Shown piece by piece: positions 27,230 to 40,200 of a stretch of 64,000 nt of DNA. Source of the DNA: Cruorifilaria tuberocauda (Eukaryota > Nematoda > Chromadorea > Rhabditida > Onchocercidae). The stretch lies in assembly GCA_013365365.1 (NCBI GenBank), contig JABVXU010000102.1:89710-153709 (forward strand), in the 5' to 3' direction. The position numbers were made by a program, and so were the translations under genes. Each line of letters opens with the position of its first letter. The stretch's first letter is position 1. The notes beneath the pieces are model-generated. The model ran no database searches and was not told the DNA's origin. It saw only the letters and a list, made by a program, of their open reading frames with translations.

Positions 27230-30200
27230 CTTCATTTACTTTGTACAAATAGATGTCTTACACTTCTGTATTTTTTAAACTGTGCTTGTAATCCTATGAA
27301 ATGTTACCACTTAATTTATTATTTGCAACTAGTTCCCAATAGGAAGAAGTGAGTCCAGAAATAGTTTTTTCATTTTTCTTTTTTTGCGTTTACATAACTT
27401 CCAAAAAATATGGTTTATCAACAAAAAGTTTGTAAATCACATCCTCAAAAAATGTTTGAGAACTTTGTACGCGGTGTTTTATGTAGTTCTATTGGCGGTA
27501 TTTGAACAGTAATATTGCAATTAGAATTCATGCTATACTGAAAGACCGAATTTCACCGGTGAGAGACTAATTGGCAGTATCTAATTTATACAACATTTTC
27601 TGCGAAATGAGCGTAAGTCTTTGATAATTCTATGCAAAACTGTTGGGTTATTGTTAGAAATGTTGGAAAGTTCTTTTAGGGATTTTGAGGTATTCTCCAC
27701 TTTATGCTTTTTGTCAATAAACTAGTTGATAAGATTTTTATCGCCATGAAGTTTTAGAAATCATTTTTGTGCCCGCTGTGAGTTCTTAAGCTGTTAACTT
27801 ATAGTGACTTTCGTCCCAAAAGGTAGTTTTTTTTTTTTTTGAAATATTCCAAGAATGTAGTTCAAAATGATCGAAGCTTTTTTTCTAACATGATTTTAAG
27901 GTGACGTCCCAAAAGTCTCCATTCTGTTCGCAGGAAGAAATTGGCTGGAGCTGGGTAGTTTTTTACTTTTGTTTTGCATTTATGATGAAGTGCGAAATGG
28001 GTTTATTTCAGAAAGGGCAACGAGATTATTATTCATTTATTTTTGGTGAATCGATAAATTGTTAATTTAAATTAAATGGGGGGGGGGGGGGGGGGTGATA
28101 TTTAATAATTGAAAGTGCTGAAATAACGGTTTTGAAGTATTACACTGGTGAGTGATTTATTATTAGGTTATTAGTTGAATCTCTCAATAGTAAAATATTT
28201 TTCGAAAACCTGCTTAATGTACCGAAGTTGTGGGATCTCTCAGTTCAGAGGCAAAAACATGGAACGATTGAAATTTTCCACAACTTGAAACAGTTCTGAA
28301 GCGTGTAAGGATAAGAAAGACGCAGGAATATTCTAGCTCCTGTTCTATTGTATTGCTGAATTTTTGTTCTTGCGAGCGGCAATCTTTGCAGTTTTTCTGT
28401 TTAACTGTGTAAATAAGGAAATAAAATCATTGTTTCCTGTTAAAATTTTTATGTGTTTTTGTTTAAAATAGGATACGTGTCGGATATTATACAACATAAA
28501 TAACTCTTGCTGAGATATACAAGATATTTCTAGTGAAAATTTTCAATTGTAATTCTCACGCGATTCCTCTTATTTTTTGTATTTTCTATTATGACTGTTG
28601 TTAACTTTTATTTCTAATGTAATAAAGAAGAAAGGTCCATCAAGCTTTTAATTATTTTATGCGCAAATTATAGAAGATATTATGAATTGAGATCTTTTTT
28701 CAAACAGTGTATTCATTTTTCGTAACTTTATAGAATTGTAGCTAAGGATAAGGTGTAGAAACCGTTGAGGAAGGTCTCGAATTCAGATTTCACCTAGTGG
28801 GTAACGAACTACTATTTCAACACAAAAAAGGTTCAAAAGATTCAGATTTCATGAAGGGTTTTTCATGTTACCACTTATTCGTGAAGAATAATTTTGGAAC
28901 CAAAAATCGATAATAAACGACATTCTAGCATGAAAGTAGGGTGAGCAGTGATATATTTAATAGGACACTGCATACAAAGTTATTATTGCACATATATTTC
29001 TAGGTAAATATTGAAGGGATAGATTTCGGATGCTTTTTAGATCAAAGGAAATGACTCAAGATAAAAAAGGCAGATTTAAGGAACATTCGATTGGATCAAA
29101 GAAGTCAAGAGAGAAATTTGCATTGATTGCAACTTTTGTGGAGCTGTTTTCAGATATTATTCATACCAATGAAACATGAACTTCGGTAAATTCAATCTTC
29201 GCAGAAATTCATATTAAGTTTCTGTTAAAATGCTTCGTCAAAAATTGAAGTCGACTTAAAGATCGGAATTTCAAGATTTCGTTACAGAAAGTAACAGGTT
29301 AGCGCATGTTACTAGCGCATGTTACTCAAAGTTCAGGAGTACGAGAGATTTTGTCTATGCAAAACATCTCGAAAGTAAGAAAAGGCAATGAAAATTTATA
29401 GTACTTTTGGAAAAATTGTGGATATGCGATAGGAGCTAATTAAAAATGAAGAAACATCTAAGATCATTGAAATTTACTGAGGACTAAAACAGTTTCATTT
29501 CTGATTAAACCTCTCGATTCTAAATTGCTGCAAATTTGTAATCCTATGAAACTAACCTATTAATTTATCATTATTGGAGAAACTATGGAATAATTTTGGA
29601 GATTTCTGAAATGAAGACCATTTGGTTTGAATGACACGAAACAATTACAGTACCAAACTGGCTCTTTTCTGCTAAATGTAAACATATTCGACATTTTTAT
29701 ATAAACTACCATGCTACATGAAGCAAAAAAATGTTAGAAAGCCGTAATGGATATTCCGATAGTGATATTAGTGATAATCTGTTCTCTATAGTACCTTCGT
29801 TCTATCATTACTATAAACAGAAAGTTAGCTTCCAATCGTCATGCTATCACATTTCATCTCATTTATCTTATTTAAAGAGAGAGTTTTTACTTATGGTAGC
29901 AGTTCAATCAATAACCATAATTATTTTACTTATAAGTAGTCAATGCATTGTAGGTTCATATTCAATATATTAAGTGTTGTAGAAAGTTAATTTTTGGTAT
30001 GTGCATTTAATTTTGGTTCCAATAATCAGTGCATTGTCGTGCAGGTAAGTCATATTACAGAGGAGTAAAATAAAACATACACATCTTAATTAAATCCGGA
30101 TTATCATCGTAGAATTCTTTCTCATTCTTCCTATTTAACTGTTAGTTAGCTCCTATTGTATATGGATGGTTTTTTCAATTTCGTTTCTTAGTTTGTTTAA

Positions 30201-32078
30201 AAATTAAATGACCATTTGCTACTATGATTAGTTGTAAAGTACACTTGACATATAAATCAGCCATACCTATAACTTAATTGGAAATAATAAGGACAGTGTG
30301 AGTGATCAACTTTTCTATGCTATTTGGTAGTATAAGCCAAACGATGGAGATGGTAGCATTGTTGTTGATGTATGGTGTCTGTTCACGGTGTGTCCAAAGA
30401 GTATATGTAGAAGTGGTCGGCGACCTCAGCTGTTTCGGTCACTCAGTCTCATCTGTTTCAGCTGTGCTGTAATTAACTCTCCTTTCCTTCTAATCAATCC
30501 CTTTCATTGTCATCACTTCCGTCTCCGTATACCTTGACTTCAGCATCTATCTTTTTTCTGAATTTCAAAATTCCAATTTCTCGAAGAAAAGTATTTTGTG
30601 ATAGTTAGCGTTAAAGATTTAAAAATGATCATAGAATGCACTGAAAATTACTTACTATCGAGTTGCTTCACTTGACCTCCTAATTTTGTTGCGTGTAATA
30701 TTGCTACTGTCACTTTTTTTATTAGTTTCTCTCTTGCTTTTTTTTGCTAATTTAAATTTCTTCTTTCGCTGATTCTATTATTAATTTATTGACCCTAGAG
30801 CGGAATATTTTAAGAAAAAAACTTCCGTTGATTATGGTATTCAAACATCCAAAATGTAGATTGGTGAGGTTATTGTAGAGTGGCAAAATACCAATGCAAG
30901 ATCATCTTGTCGGAAGTCGGCAAACGTTCATTTGTTTGCAGTAAGATGCTATGTTTTTTAAAAGTAAAGATGTCGTACAGTACAAGTGCTATGAGTTGTG
31001 TTACGAAAAAATCTTTAAAAAATGTTTGATTCAAATCAAAAAAGCAAATGCAAAAGTATAGTTTGCTATAAGAGCCATACATTTTTCCTTTTTACGTTTC
31101 ATAATTTTCTTTGTAATCAAAATTTTAATCCTTCATAAATTTTTTCTTAATAAATTTCGCTTTTCTTATTTAACCAGCTTACTAATCCTTTCTATACAAA
31201 TATGATTAACCAGTACCTTTGTAAAATGTATGAATACAAATTACATATATCAAATATTTTATATTCAATGTTCGATTTTTGATCTTTTTGTTTCGACAAG
31301 TAAAAATGCCGCCGTTGTAAGAAAATCGAATCGTAATAGTGATAATGTGCATAGATAGAGCTTCAATTTCACTGTGTTGCAAATCAATTAATGTTGGGAA
31401 AAGATAGGCGATCTTTGTCCTTTTGCAAGTAAAAACCAACTTCACTGAAATTTATTGCATAGTTTCTTCAAATTCAGCATTTCCTCCACCCGAAACATTT
31501 TATTCCAGGTTCGATCTTCAAAATTTCATTTCTTGCGCATTTGGAATCATTTCTTTATTGTTCGTTGAAATGAGGAATAAAATAAGCATGAGAAAATAAA
31601 AATTTCGCGCCACGTGAACTAATATGTGAATTCAGAAAGAGATTTGCAGATGTTCCTTTTAATTCAAATTTTCAAACTCAAGACAAAATTTGTTACTGGT
31701 TGAACATATTTAGATTATTGGTTTCTTTTTCAAAATGCATTGTTCCATGTTCATTGTTACATCCTTTGACTTAATTTGTTTCTGATATATCTTCTGACAG
31801 TTTACTAAGCGATAAATAGTCCCTGTGGAATTCTACCAAATGTTATTATAAAAATAGAAGGAGAAAATTAATTCCTTCCACTGATCAATTATAAAACCAT
31901 TATGAAAATTAGTTATGATTAATCCAGCATAAATCACACAAGTTCTTCCGAAATTACTTTTTATGCGCTTTCATGAATAACATTTGTTTCTGAAGCTTCT
32001 TATTCATCATTTTGAAGCTTATGATATTAAATTTTCCAGCAATTTATAAACATCAGTCAAGTTGCAGAAAAATTGGCG
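27230..32078. other. Non-coding region upstream of the laminin gene, with decayed repeats
   Basis: About 4.8 kb without a supportable gene. It contains a 19-base G run (28078-28096), a degenerate repeat family (27286-27322, 28861-28900, 29536-29603; shared TTGTAATCCTATGAAA, GTTACCACTTA and GAATAATTTTGGA pieces), and a tandem 13-bp duplication TAGCGCATGTTAC at 29300-29325. A more GC-rich, pyrimidine-biased patch at about 30360-30560 is the best place for a laminin promoter or first non-coding exon. The open frame at 29731-29973 resembles no family I know. Confidence 0.4.
28078..28096 (+). repeat. G19 homopolymer
   Basis: Nineteen consecutive G in an otherwise AT-rich stretch, followed by TGAT. 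The exact length is prone to sequencing error. Confidence 0.85.
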
Positions 32079-34227
32079 ATGTTACCCAAGCTTTTGCTCA
32101 TTGTAGCAATAAGAACGGGTTTCACTCGGGGACAGGTACTGGTACCACCATATACTAATCTGGCACTTGATAGGAAGATTGAAGCATCCTCAACATGTGG
32201 TGAGCTTAATGGACAACCGATAAAGGAAATTTTTTGTCAGATAGCTGGTAAATTTTAATCTTTTGTCATTTGTTATCCGCCTAATTACTACGCATGAACA
32301 TTATTACGTTAAGACCAGGGAAGCAATAGAATACAAATACGGTTAAGATAAGAGAGTAAGGAGTTTAATTACAAATTTTTATAGAAACTTATGCTTCTCA
32401 GGTTCAAGTCAATATACTCCTTTAAATCAATATTCGTACAGTACCGGTGAAGATGGTGTTTCCGTTTTTGCTGAACTGAAAATGGAAAAACAGTCTTTTG
32501 TTCAGGTATAACTTGTCTGCTAGGCAAAGAATTTTTTGTAAAATTCCATAGTGATAGTTTTAATGAGCAATATCGGATGATGAAAATTTGGAAAATACTA
32601 TTTCTCACATTACTGATTCCTGCATTAATTAGTACCTACTGAAATTATGGTAATTAATGTTCACTATTTTTTAGCTACCAAAGCAGTGGACCACAACTCT
32701 TCACATTGTTTTTTTTGCAGGGCGGGCAAATGTGTGATTTTTGCCAATCAAATAGTTCATTTGCACATCCAGCAACAAATATGGTTGATGGCAGAGCAAG
32801 CTGGTGGCAGAGTCCGCCATTAAGCCGTGGGATGCAGTACAATCAAGTTAACATTAGTATTAATTTGGAACAGGTATCTCGCATTACTGATAAACCGCTT
32901 GAAAACGGCGAAAATACAGAAAGTTGAAAAAAGTTTTTTGGTTTAAAATCTGAACAAAAGGCTTATTAATTATTCACAATAACTCCAGTGGAAAAGTTTG
33001 AATTCGATAGTTGTTCGATGTCGTTTGATAATTAATCGTGATTCAGCAGAAAGAAAAAGTTGAGTAGACATTTTATGTGTGAGGAATTTTTCAGGAATTT
33101 CATGTGGCTTATGTATGGATCCAAATGGCTAATAGTCCTCGACCAGGATCATGGGTGCTAGAACGATCGATTGATGGCGGTAAAACTTATATGCCCTGGC
33201 AGTATTTTGCTGAAACGCCTGCTGAATGCGATCGGGTTAGTCTAGTTTTAATTCATGTTACTATTGATCCTTTCCTCTCATATTATTGTTCCTGAACAGG
33301 ATTAGGATGGATTACAGGTTCATAGTTTTCATGCGACATTCCAAAAGCTTTAATTTTAGTTATTCGGACGTCATACACTCCAACCAATATTAGAAGATGA
33401 TACTGTAATATGCACTCATGAATTCTCTGGAATTCATCCAATGGAGAATGCGGAGGCAAATTTTTTTAAGAGCTTAACCAGAAATACGTTATACTTCAAA
33501 TTTTTTATTTTATCAATATGTGATTTAGCAAATTTAATTATAAATTCTATTCTTTAAGAAAGTGAAATTCTTTCGAAATTTCTGTAGTAGCAACAGAAGA
33601 GAGCACAAAAAACAAAAAACCTTTCTAGATAATGATAAATTTGCTTGAGAACCGCCCAGGAAAGCACAACTTTAGCCATTCTGAAGTTCTTCAAAATTTC
33701 ACCCGTGCAACAAATGTACGGCTTCGGCTTCTGCGTACCAAAACATTGCATGGCCATCTGATGGATGTAAACCGACGAGATCCTACTGTGACACGACGAG
33801 TTAGTCTATGTTGTTAAATATATTTTAATTGATCAAAAATATAAACAGATCGAAGGAAAGAATGTTCATATAATGATTTTTTTGATATGGTAAAGAAAAT
33901 CTTAAATTTCTTATATTCGATAATATCGTAAGAGCGGAGGAATGATATAATAATAGGACTTCATTTAAATTGACATTTAAATATGAGTTTTTGAAATAGG
34001 CAAGCATAAATGACAACATAGTCGCATGAGCCATTCTTGTGATTTATGAGCAGTAAATAAGTAGAAGTGATTGCATAGGGGGCGTGAGAAAATTTGATGT
34101 TTTGAAACATATTGCAGTATTTCTATGCGATTAAAGAAATTTTCATGGGGGGCCGGTGTGTTTGCAATGGGCATGCGGACACTTGTGATATTCTTGATGT
34201 TCGACGTTCTAACATACTTCTTTGCAG
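32079..34227 (+). other. epi-1: epi-1: signal peptide and LN (laminin N-terminal) domain exons
   Basis: Exons 32079-32247, 32402-32505, 32721-32873, 33095-33235, 33360-33455, 33629-33799, 34118-34227; residues 1 to about 315. Hallmarks: [62 protein letters not shown], then [13 protein letters not shown] entering the first LE repeat. LN domains polymerise laminin into networks. The junction from the exon ending NAE (33455) to the one starting IMINLL (33629) uses GC-AG; no GT donor is available there. Confidence 0.92.
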
Positions 34228-37200
34228 GTATGCATCTGTTTTGTTGAAACACTGAAAATAAGAAAAATATCAGTTTCTTCGTTTTGATTTCAAGCTGAAA
34301 TAAAACAATAAATGAATACTAATCTTTCACTTCTGTATGGACACGATAAGAAGAAAAGGAAACTTCGATAAAAAAAGGGGCAAGAATTCGGAAAATAACT
34401 ATCATATTTAGAAAGCAGAAAATTTTCCCGTTCTTATTCAAATATTTCCTTCCAGGATGAGAAAATGATCTTACGGATATTCTTTGATTCTTTATCATCA
34501 AACGGTTATTTTTCATAATATAATTCACGTTATTTAACTGAAGGTGTGAACATAATACTTGTGGAGATCATTGTGAATACTGCTGTCCGGGATTTGAACA
34601 GAAAATGTGGCAAAGAAGCAAAGAAGGTGCCGAATTTGTGTGTGAACGTAATATTTTCAAAAGTTACACCATTAAATATAGCTGAAGTAATCTATCCAGA
34701 AGTGAAAATACTTCTTGGGTCACTATAAATCCAAGAATTATTTGTACTTGCAACTTTTGTGATTGCGGAATTTTTGATTTATTAGTTCGAGTATGTTGAA
34801 CGGTAGGTAATAATAACAATGTAGAGGTGTGCAATTATTTATAATTTCAATAAGTACAGCATGTAATTGCCATGGCCATAGCGAGGAGTGTATCTACGAA
34901 AAAGAACTTGATAGAATGCATTCAAGCTTAGATATTCATGGAAACTACAATGGAGGGGGCCGTTGTCTAAACTGCAGAGTTTGTCATTTCATCCTTCCTG
35001 TTTTGTTTTCATTTTTGAATTCCTATATAATAGTTTCTTCCAATTCTCGTAGTAAGAAATCAATTAATTTTAAGATTTTTTTTTTTGACCAAAATTACAG
35101 GACAATACAGAAGGAATAAACTGTAACAAATGCACATTTGGATACTATCGGCCACGAACGAAATGGTGGAATGAAACAAATGTATGTCAATGTAGGTTTA
35201 ATTCGTTTTTCAAACTAACTAAAATTTGACGTCTACAAAAAATCACTTGGACATCTGATAAGGTCCTATTAATGTTCGAATATTTTTATAATAGGTTGAG
35301 TTATCCCGAACTAGCTTTCTTTTACTGAGATGAGATCAAGCTTTAACTGCTTGAGAGCAGTTAAAGCTTGCCTCAAAAACTGCTCCAATACCATCTTAAA
35401 ATTGTTTTCTTTCATTGGCAAAAAAAAAACACAAGTTTAATGTGAAATCAAAGAGTTGGATTCTACATTACAGCTTGTGTGTGCGATCCTGCAAAACATA
35501 CAGGAGATTGTGAGGATGAAACAGGTCACTGTATTTGTAAGCCTCAGTTCACTGGGGTGAATTGTGATAAATGCTCACCTGGTCATTATTCGCCTCCAGA
35601 ATGTAAACCTTGCAATTGTTTTGTAAATGGCACTTTGGGCAATACTTGCATGGTACTATTCTCTACTGAATTTTGCTGCTTGCTTTTAGCTGCTACAATA
35701 GATGTAAAATAAATTTTGTTAATGGAGTGGACGACGGTTAGATCTGGCAGATGATTTCACATCTCTTACTTCTCTACATTTGATCGGAAATGTTGTAATG
35801 AAAGAGTTCATTTTAATCTATTTCTTGTTTACTAATTAATCTATTTAGAAGCGTCAGAAATTTTTCAGCCCGTCGATGGACACTGCCCATGTAAAAGTAA
35901 TTATGGCGGAGATCTCTGCCAGGTGTGCGCACCGGGTTATACAAATCTCACAGCTGGCTGCATTTGTAAGTTGGTACTAAATCAGAAAAAAATCGCATAA
36001 TTGCATCAGTTTTTTAATTTGAAATAACTTACTTTTGATCTATATGAATGTTGTATGCAAATTATTCTGCTTTTTGAAATTCAGCTTGCAAATGTGATGA
36101 ACTCGGATCGCTGCATAACAACTGTAATGAAAGCACAACACAATGTATCTGCAAAACCAATTTCGCTGGGCTTACATGCGACAGTTGTGCTGATGGATAT
36201 TTCAGTGATCCTCTGTGTGAATGTATGTTTTTGATGCTGCACTTGAAAATATTGTTGATAAAGTATGTTCTCCTACGCTGAGCTGATTCAGATTGCGATT
36301 GTGATGCAACTGGTACAGAGGACAGTATTTGTGATAAAGAGACTGGTGTTTGCCTATGTAAACCCGGATTCGCTGGTTCTCGGTGTGATGAATGCGATCT
36401 GAACTTTTATGGGTATCCGTACTGCAAAGGTTACGCTTGTCATTTAATGTTAATTGTTGAATTCAACTGCTGTGGTGAACTTTTGGTACTTCAGAATGTG
36501 ACTGTAACGAGCACGGCTCCAAGTCAGCAGAGTGTGATCGAAAAAGTGGTGATTGTCCGTGTTATGCAAATTTCACCAGTAAAAAATGTGATCGTTGTGC
36601 TGCTGGATTTTATGATTTCCCGAATTGCAAGCGATGTTCATGTCTGGCTATTGGCTCTAAAGGAATGACTTGCGATAATAATGGACAGGTTTATCACTTT
36701 TTCATAGCGCATTTTAATACAATGTGGAACAATTATACGTCCAATATATGCACTTTTCGACCATGCATTGTTTTCTTCCATATGATAAAATTTCACAGAT
36801 ATTTTTTCAGTGTTACTGTAAACCAAATTTCCAAGGTCAAAAATGCGATCAATGCAAAACGAATTTCTACAACTTCCCGGTCTGTGAAGGTACACATTTC
36901 ATACAACAGCTTACTTTTTTTGGTATCAAAATGAGAAAGAGAGTTTCTTGTTTTATCAATTTCAGATGTATTTTTCTGATATAATTGTTATCTACTGCTA
37001 AATGTTGCAGAATGTAATTGTAATCCAAAGGGCATAGTAACTGGTTTTGCCGGTTGTGACAAAGTTGAACCAGGTGAATTATGTACCTGCAAAATGCATG
37101 TTACGGGTCGTATATGTGATCAGTGTAAATCGACCTACTGGGATTTACAATATCACCATGAACATGGTTGTGTACAATGTGATTGCAATTTAAATGGCAC

Positions 37201-40200
37201 ACTTTCGAGATTAAACGAATGCAGCATTGAGGATGGGCAGTGCAACTGTAAAAAAAATTTTGTTGGTCGTCGATGTGATAAATGTGCTGACGGATTCTTT
37301 CAGCTAGAAGTATATGATCAGTTTGAATGTCAAGGTAGGATTTGATGTAATGCTTACTGATTATTTATGTTCTATACTCATTTCAGTTTGCGAAAAAATT
37401 ATTGCAAATAGTTGGAAAAAAAGTATTACCAGCGTGTTTACATTCTTTTGTAATTTCAGCTTGCAATTGCGATGTTGGTGGTGCACTGGGAATTGGATGT
37501 GATATACAAACAGGAGAGTGTCATTGTAGACCTCGAATTACTGGTCAGAAGTGTAACAGACCCATCGAAAATCATTACTACCCAACACTATGGCACAATA
37601 AAGTGAGCATTTCCGTACTTTATTCATAGATTAAAATCGAATCTCATCATCTTCCATTCCTCAAATATAATCGATTTTCTAAAGAACTATTCAGTGATGC
37701 TTCGAAAAGAACCTACAACATCAATTAGTCTGCTTCAGCAATTTCCAGCTTGCAGAGATTCAAACGCTTCTTTTAAGCATGAACATTATTATTGTTTTTT
37801 TCGAAATTGTAAATGTTTGTCACATCTTATCGCTTCTATTAAACTACAATTAATTTTATTCATTCATAGTATGAGGCGGAAGACGGCATATCAATGGAAC
37901 AAAATCCCGTGCGTTTTGCCATCAACGAAAGCAAATTTCCAAATTATTCGTGGAGAGGATATGCAGTATTTTCACCGATTCAGGAAAACATTTTCTTGGA
38001 TATAACAGTCAACAGAGCTAGTCTTTATCGTCTTCTGTTCCATTACATTAATCCAACCGATATTCAAATTGATGTCAGAGTTGAAGTGATGCCCCTTTTC
38101 ACGCATGCTCAAGGTTAGATTCCGCTATAATTTTACATTTATTTATCTGGCAAAATTATCATTTCTCGTTGCAACACTTTTCTTATAGATGTGGAGCAAA
38201 GAGTCAGATTGAATCTTCCAGTAACATCTGAACCAACAACTATAGCCATCAATCCCAAACAACCACTCATCTTAAATCCTGGAAAATGGCGCGTTAAAAT
38301 TTCAACTAAACAACGTCTTTTTTTGGTAACAGAATATATTGTCTGGCAGAATGCTTGAATGCACTGTTATGAATTTAGTTTTATCTCCTTACTGAATATG
38401 AAAATTTCAGGATTACATCGTAGTGCTACCATCAGAATATTATGAGGGGACAGTATTGAAGGAGCATATTTTCCAACCTTGTAAAGCACTTGATTCTGAG
38501 AATACAACTTGTTTTGATTCGTTGTATCCACCACTCCCAGTTGCATCACGAGCAGAATTCATTGAACATGGATTCATCATGAAAGAACAAAATAAAAGTG
38601 GCATAATACAAGTTGAAAAGGTCAACAAATTTGACCAGAAAATATAAAGTATACAGTATCTCGTATACAAACAGAAGAGGATGAAAAACGTTATCTTTTG
38701 TTAAGTAACTTGATATGAGTTTGATAGCAAATCCTCTGAAATGATACAGTTGCAGATTCAGGTAGAGAAGTTTTCTACAACCGTTATTGAAGCAGCTGAC
38801 AGTGAAGGTCGTAAAATTCGCATATCTTCAAAGGTTTCGAAAGATTTCATATTTTCACTATACTAAAATTTTTTTTATTGACTATTTCTGCATAAATTTT
38901 CCAGGTACCAGAAGATAATCGTTATATTTTTTTACTGGAATATTACAATGCGAACCCAAAAACAATTCTATTAACTTTGGAAGTGAAGCAGTATGACCAG
39001 CTTTTACTGAAAGAAAACATTACCTTTAAACACTGCCCATATTCGTCAGTTTTTTTTTCTTTTTGTTTTTGGATTTCATCAGTATAATTTTTATTAGCTT
39101 ATTAATTACGGACACTAACATGGTTTGAAGTATCTTCCGTTCTTGAATAATAACACTTGCATTTTTCGTTGCATTTCTTCTATTTCTGATTGCTTTTATG
39201 CAATTTTTTACGCTTTCACCTTTGATTCTAATGCTTTTGATCTCAGATTATCCCGAGAAACTTTTTGATCTTGCAGATAAGAAACATTTTTCAACCTCTT
39301 TGCAATTAGTGAATTTTTCAATAGTGTTGCAGATAGCGATCATTTGGTAGTTGATGCAAGTTATGTTTGATAAATATTTCAGGACTTTTTGTCGTGATAT
39401 CGTATTATCTGATACAGGCATTGCATTGATACATTTGGAAGAAGGAGAAAATATAGAAATTGCATTAATTGTCGAACCAACACACGAATTTGGTTTCATC
39501 GCAGCTAATTTTATTAAGATGGAAGATTGGGATATCAGTTATTTACAACAAGTTAGTCGTATAACTTTTTAGCAGTACTTCGTTTTATCCTTTTTCAGGC
39601 ACCAATCTATCATTTTTCACTTAACGTGTTAAGGTTCCTGTATGTGTCCGTAAAAATGGACATTGTATTAATCAGTGGTTCCCTCCTATAGCCAACAGTA
39701 TCCTGAACGAAGCTGAATCACAAATGAACGTGAATAATTCAATCAGTGGTGAAAAATTGCCATTTACCATTGCCAATCCGAAAGAGGTTCAAGTTATGGC
39801 ACTCAATGAAAACATGGTATGATATGTTTAATGTACAGTGTCGGCAATTATTGCTGTTTAATTTAGTTTTGGATTTTTGCATTTTATCTTTATAGGGTAC
39901 GGTAGAAGTATCTGGAGTAGTGCCATCTCATGGTCATTATGTCTTCATTGTGCAGTATTTTAATCCAGATAATACATTGCTAACTGTGGGTGTTACGCTC
40001 CAGAATGGGCATCTTCATCATGGTATAATTCACTTCTTACCTTATATTTCAGAACTTTTTAATTTCTTCAGATATTCTGTTTATCTTTTACAATATCGAT
40101 GCAGGAAGATGTATTTTTTGGAATTTATATAAAAGTAACATCTGTCATTTAGAAAATATAATCCAGTAGGTCACGGTAAAAATATCTGATTTTCAGCAGA

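Noticed and set aside
27230..29700. Mariner/Tc1-type transposon in the non-coding region
   Set aside because: Repeated CGTCCCAAAAG words are suggestive, but I found no terminal inverted repeats and no transposase-like frame on either strand.
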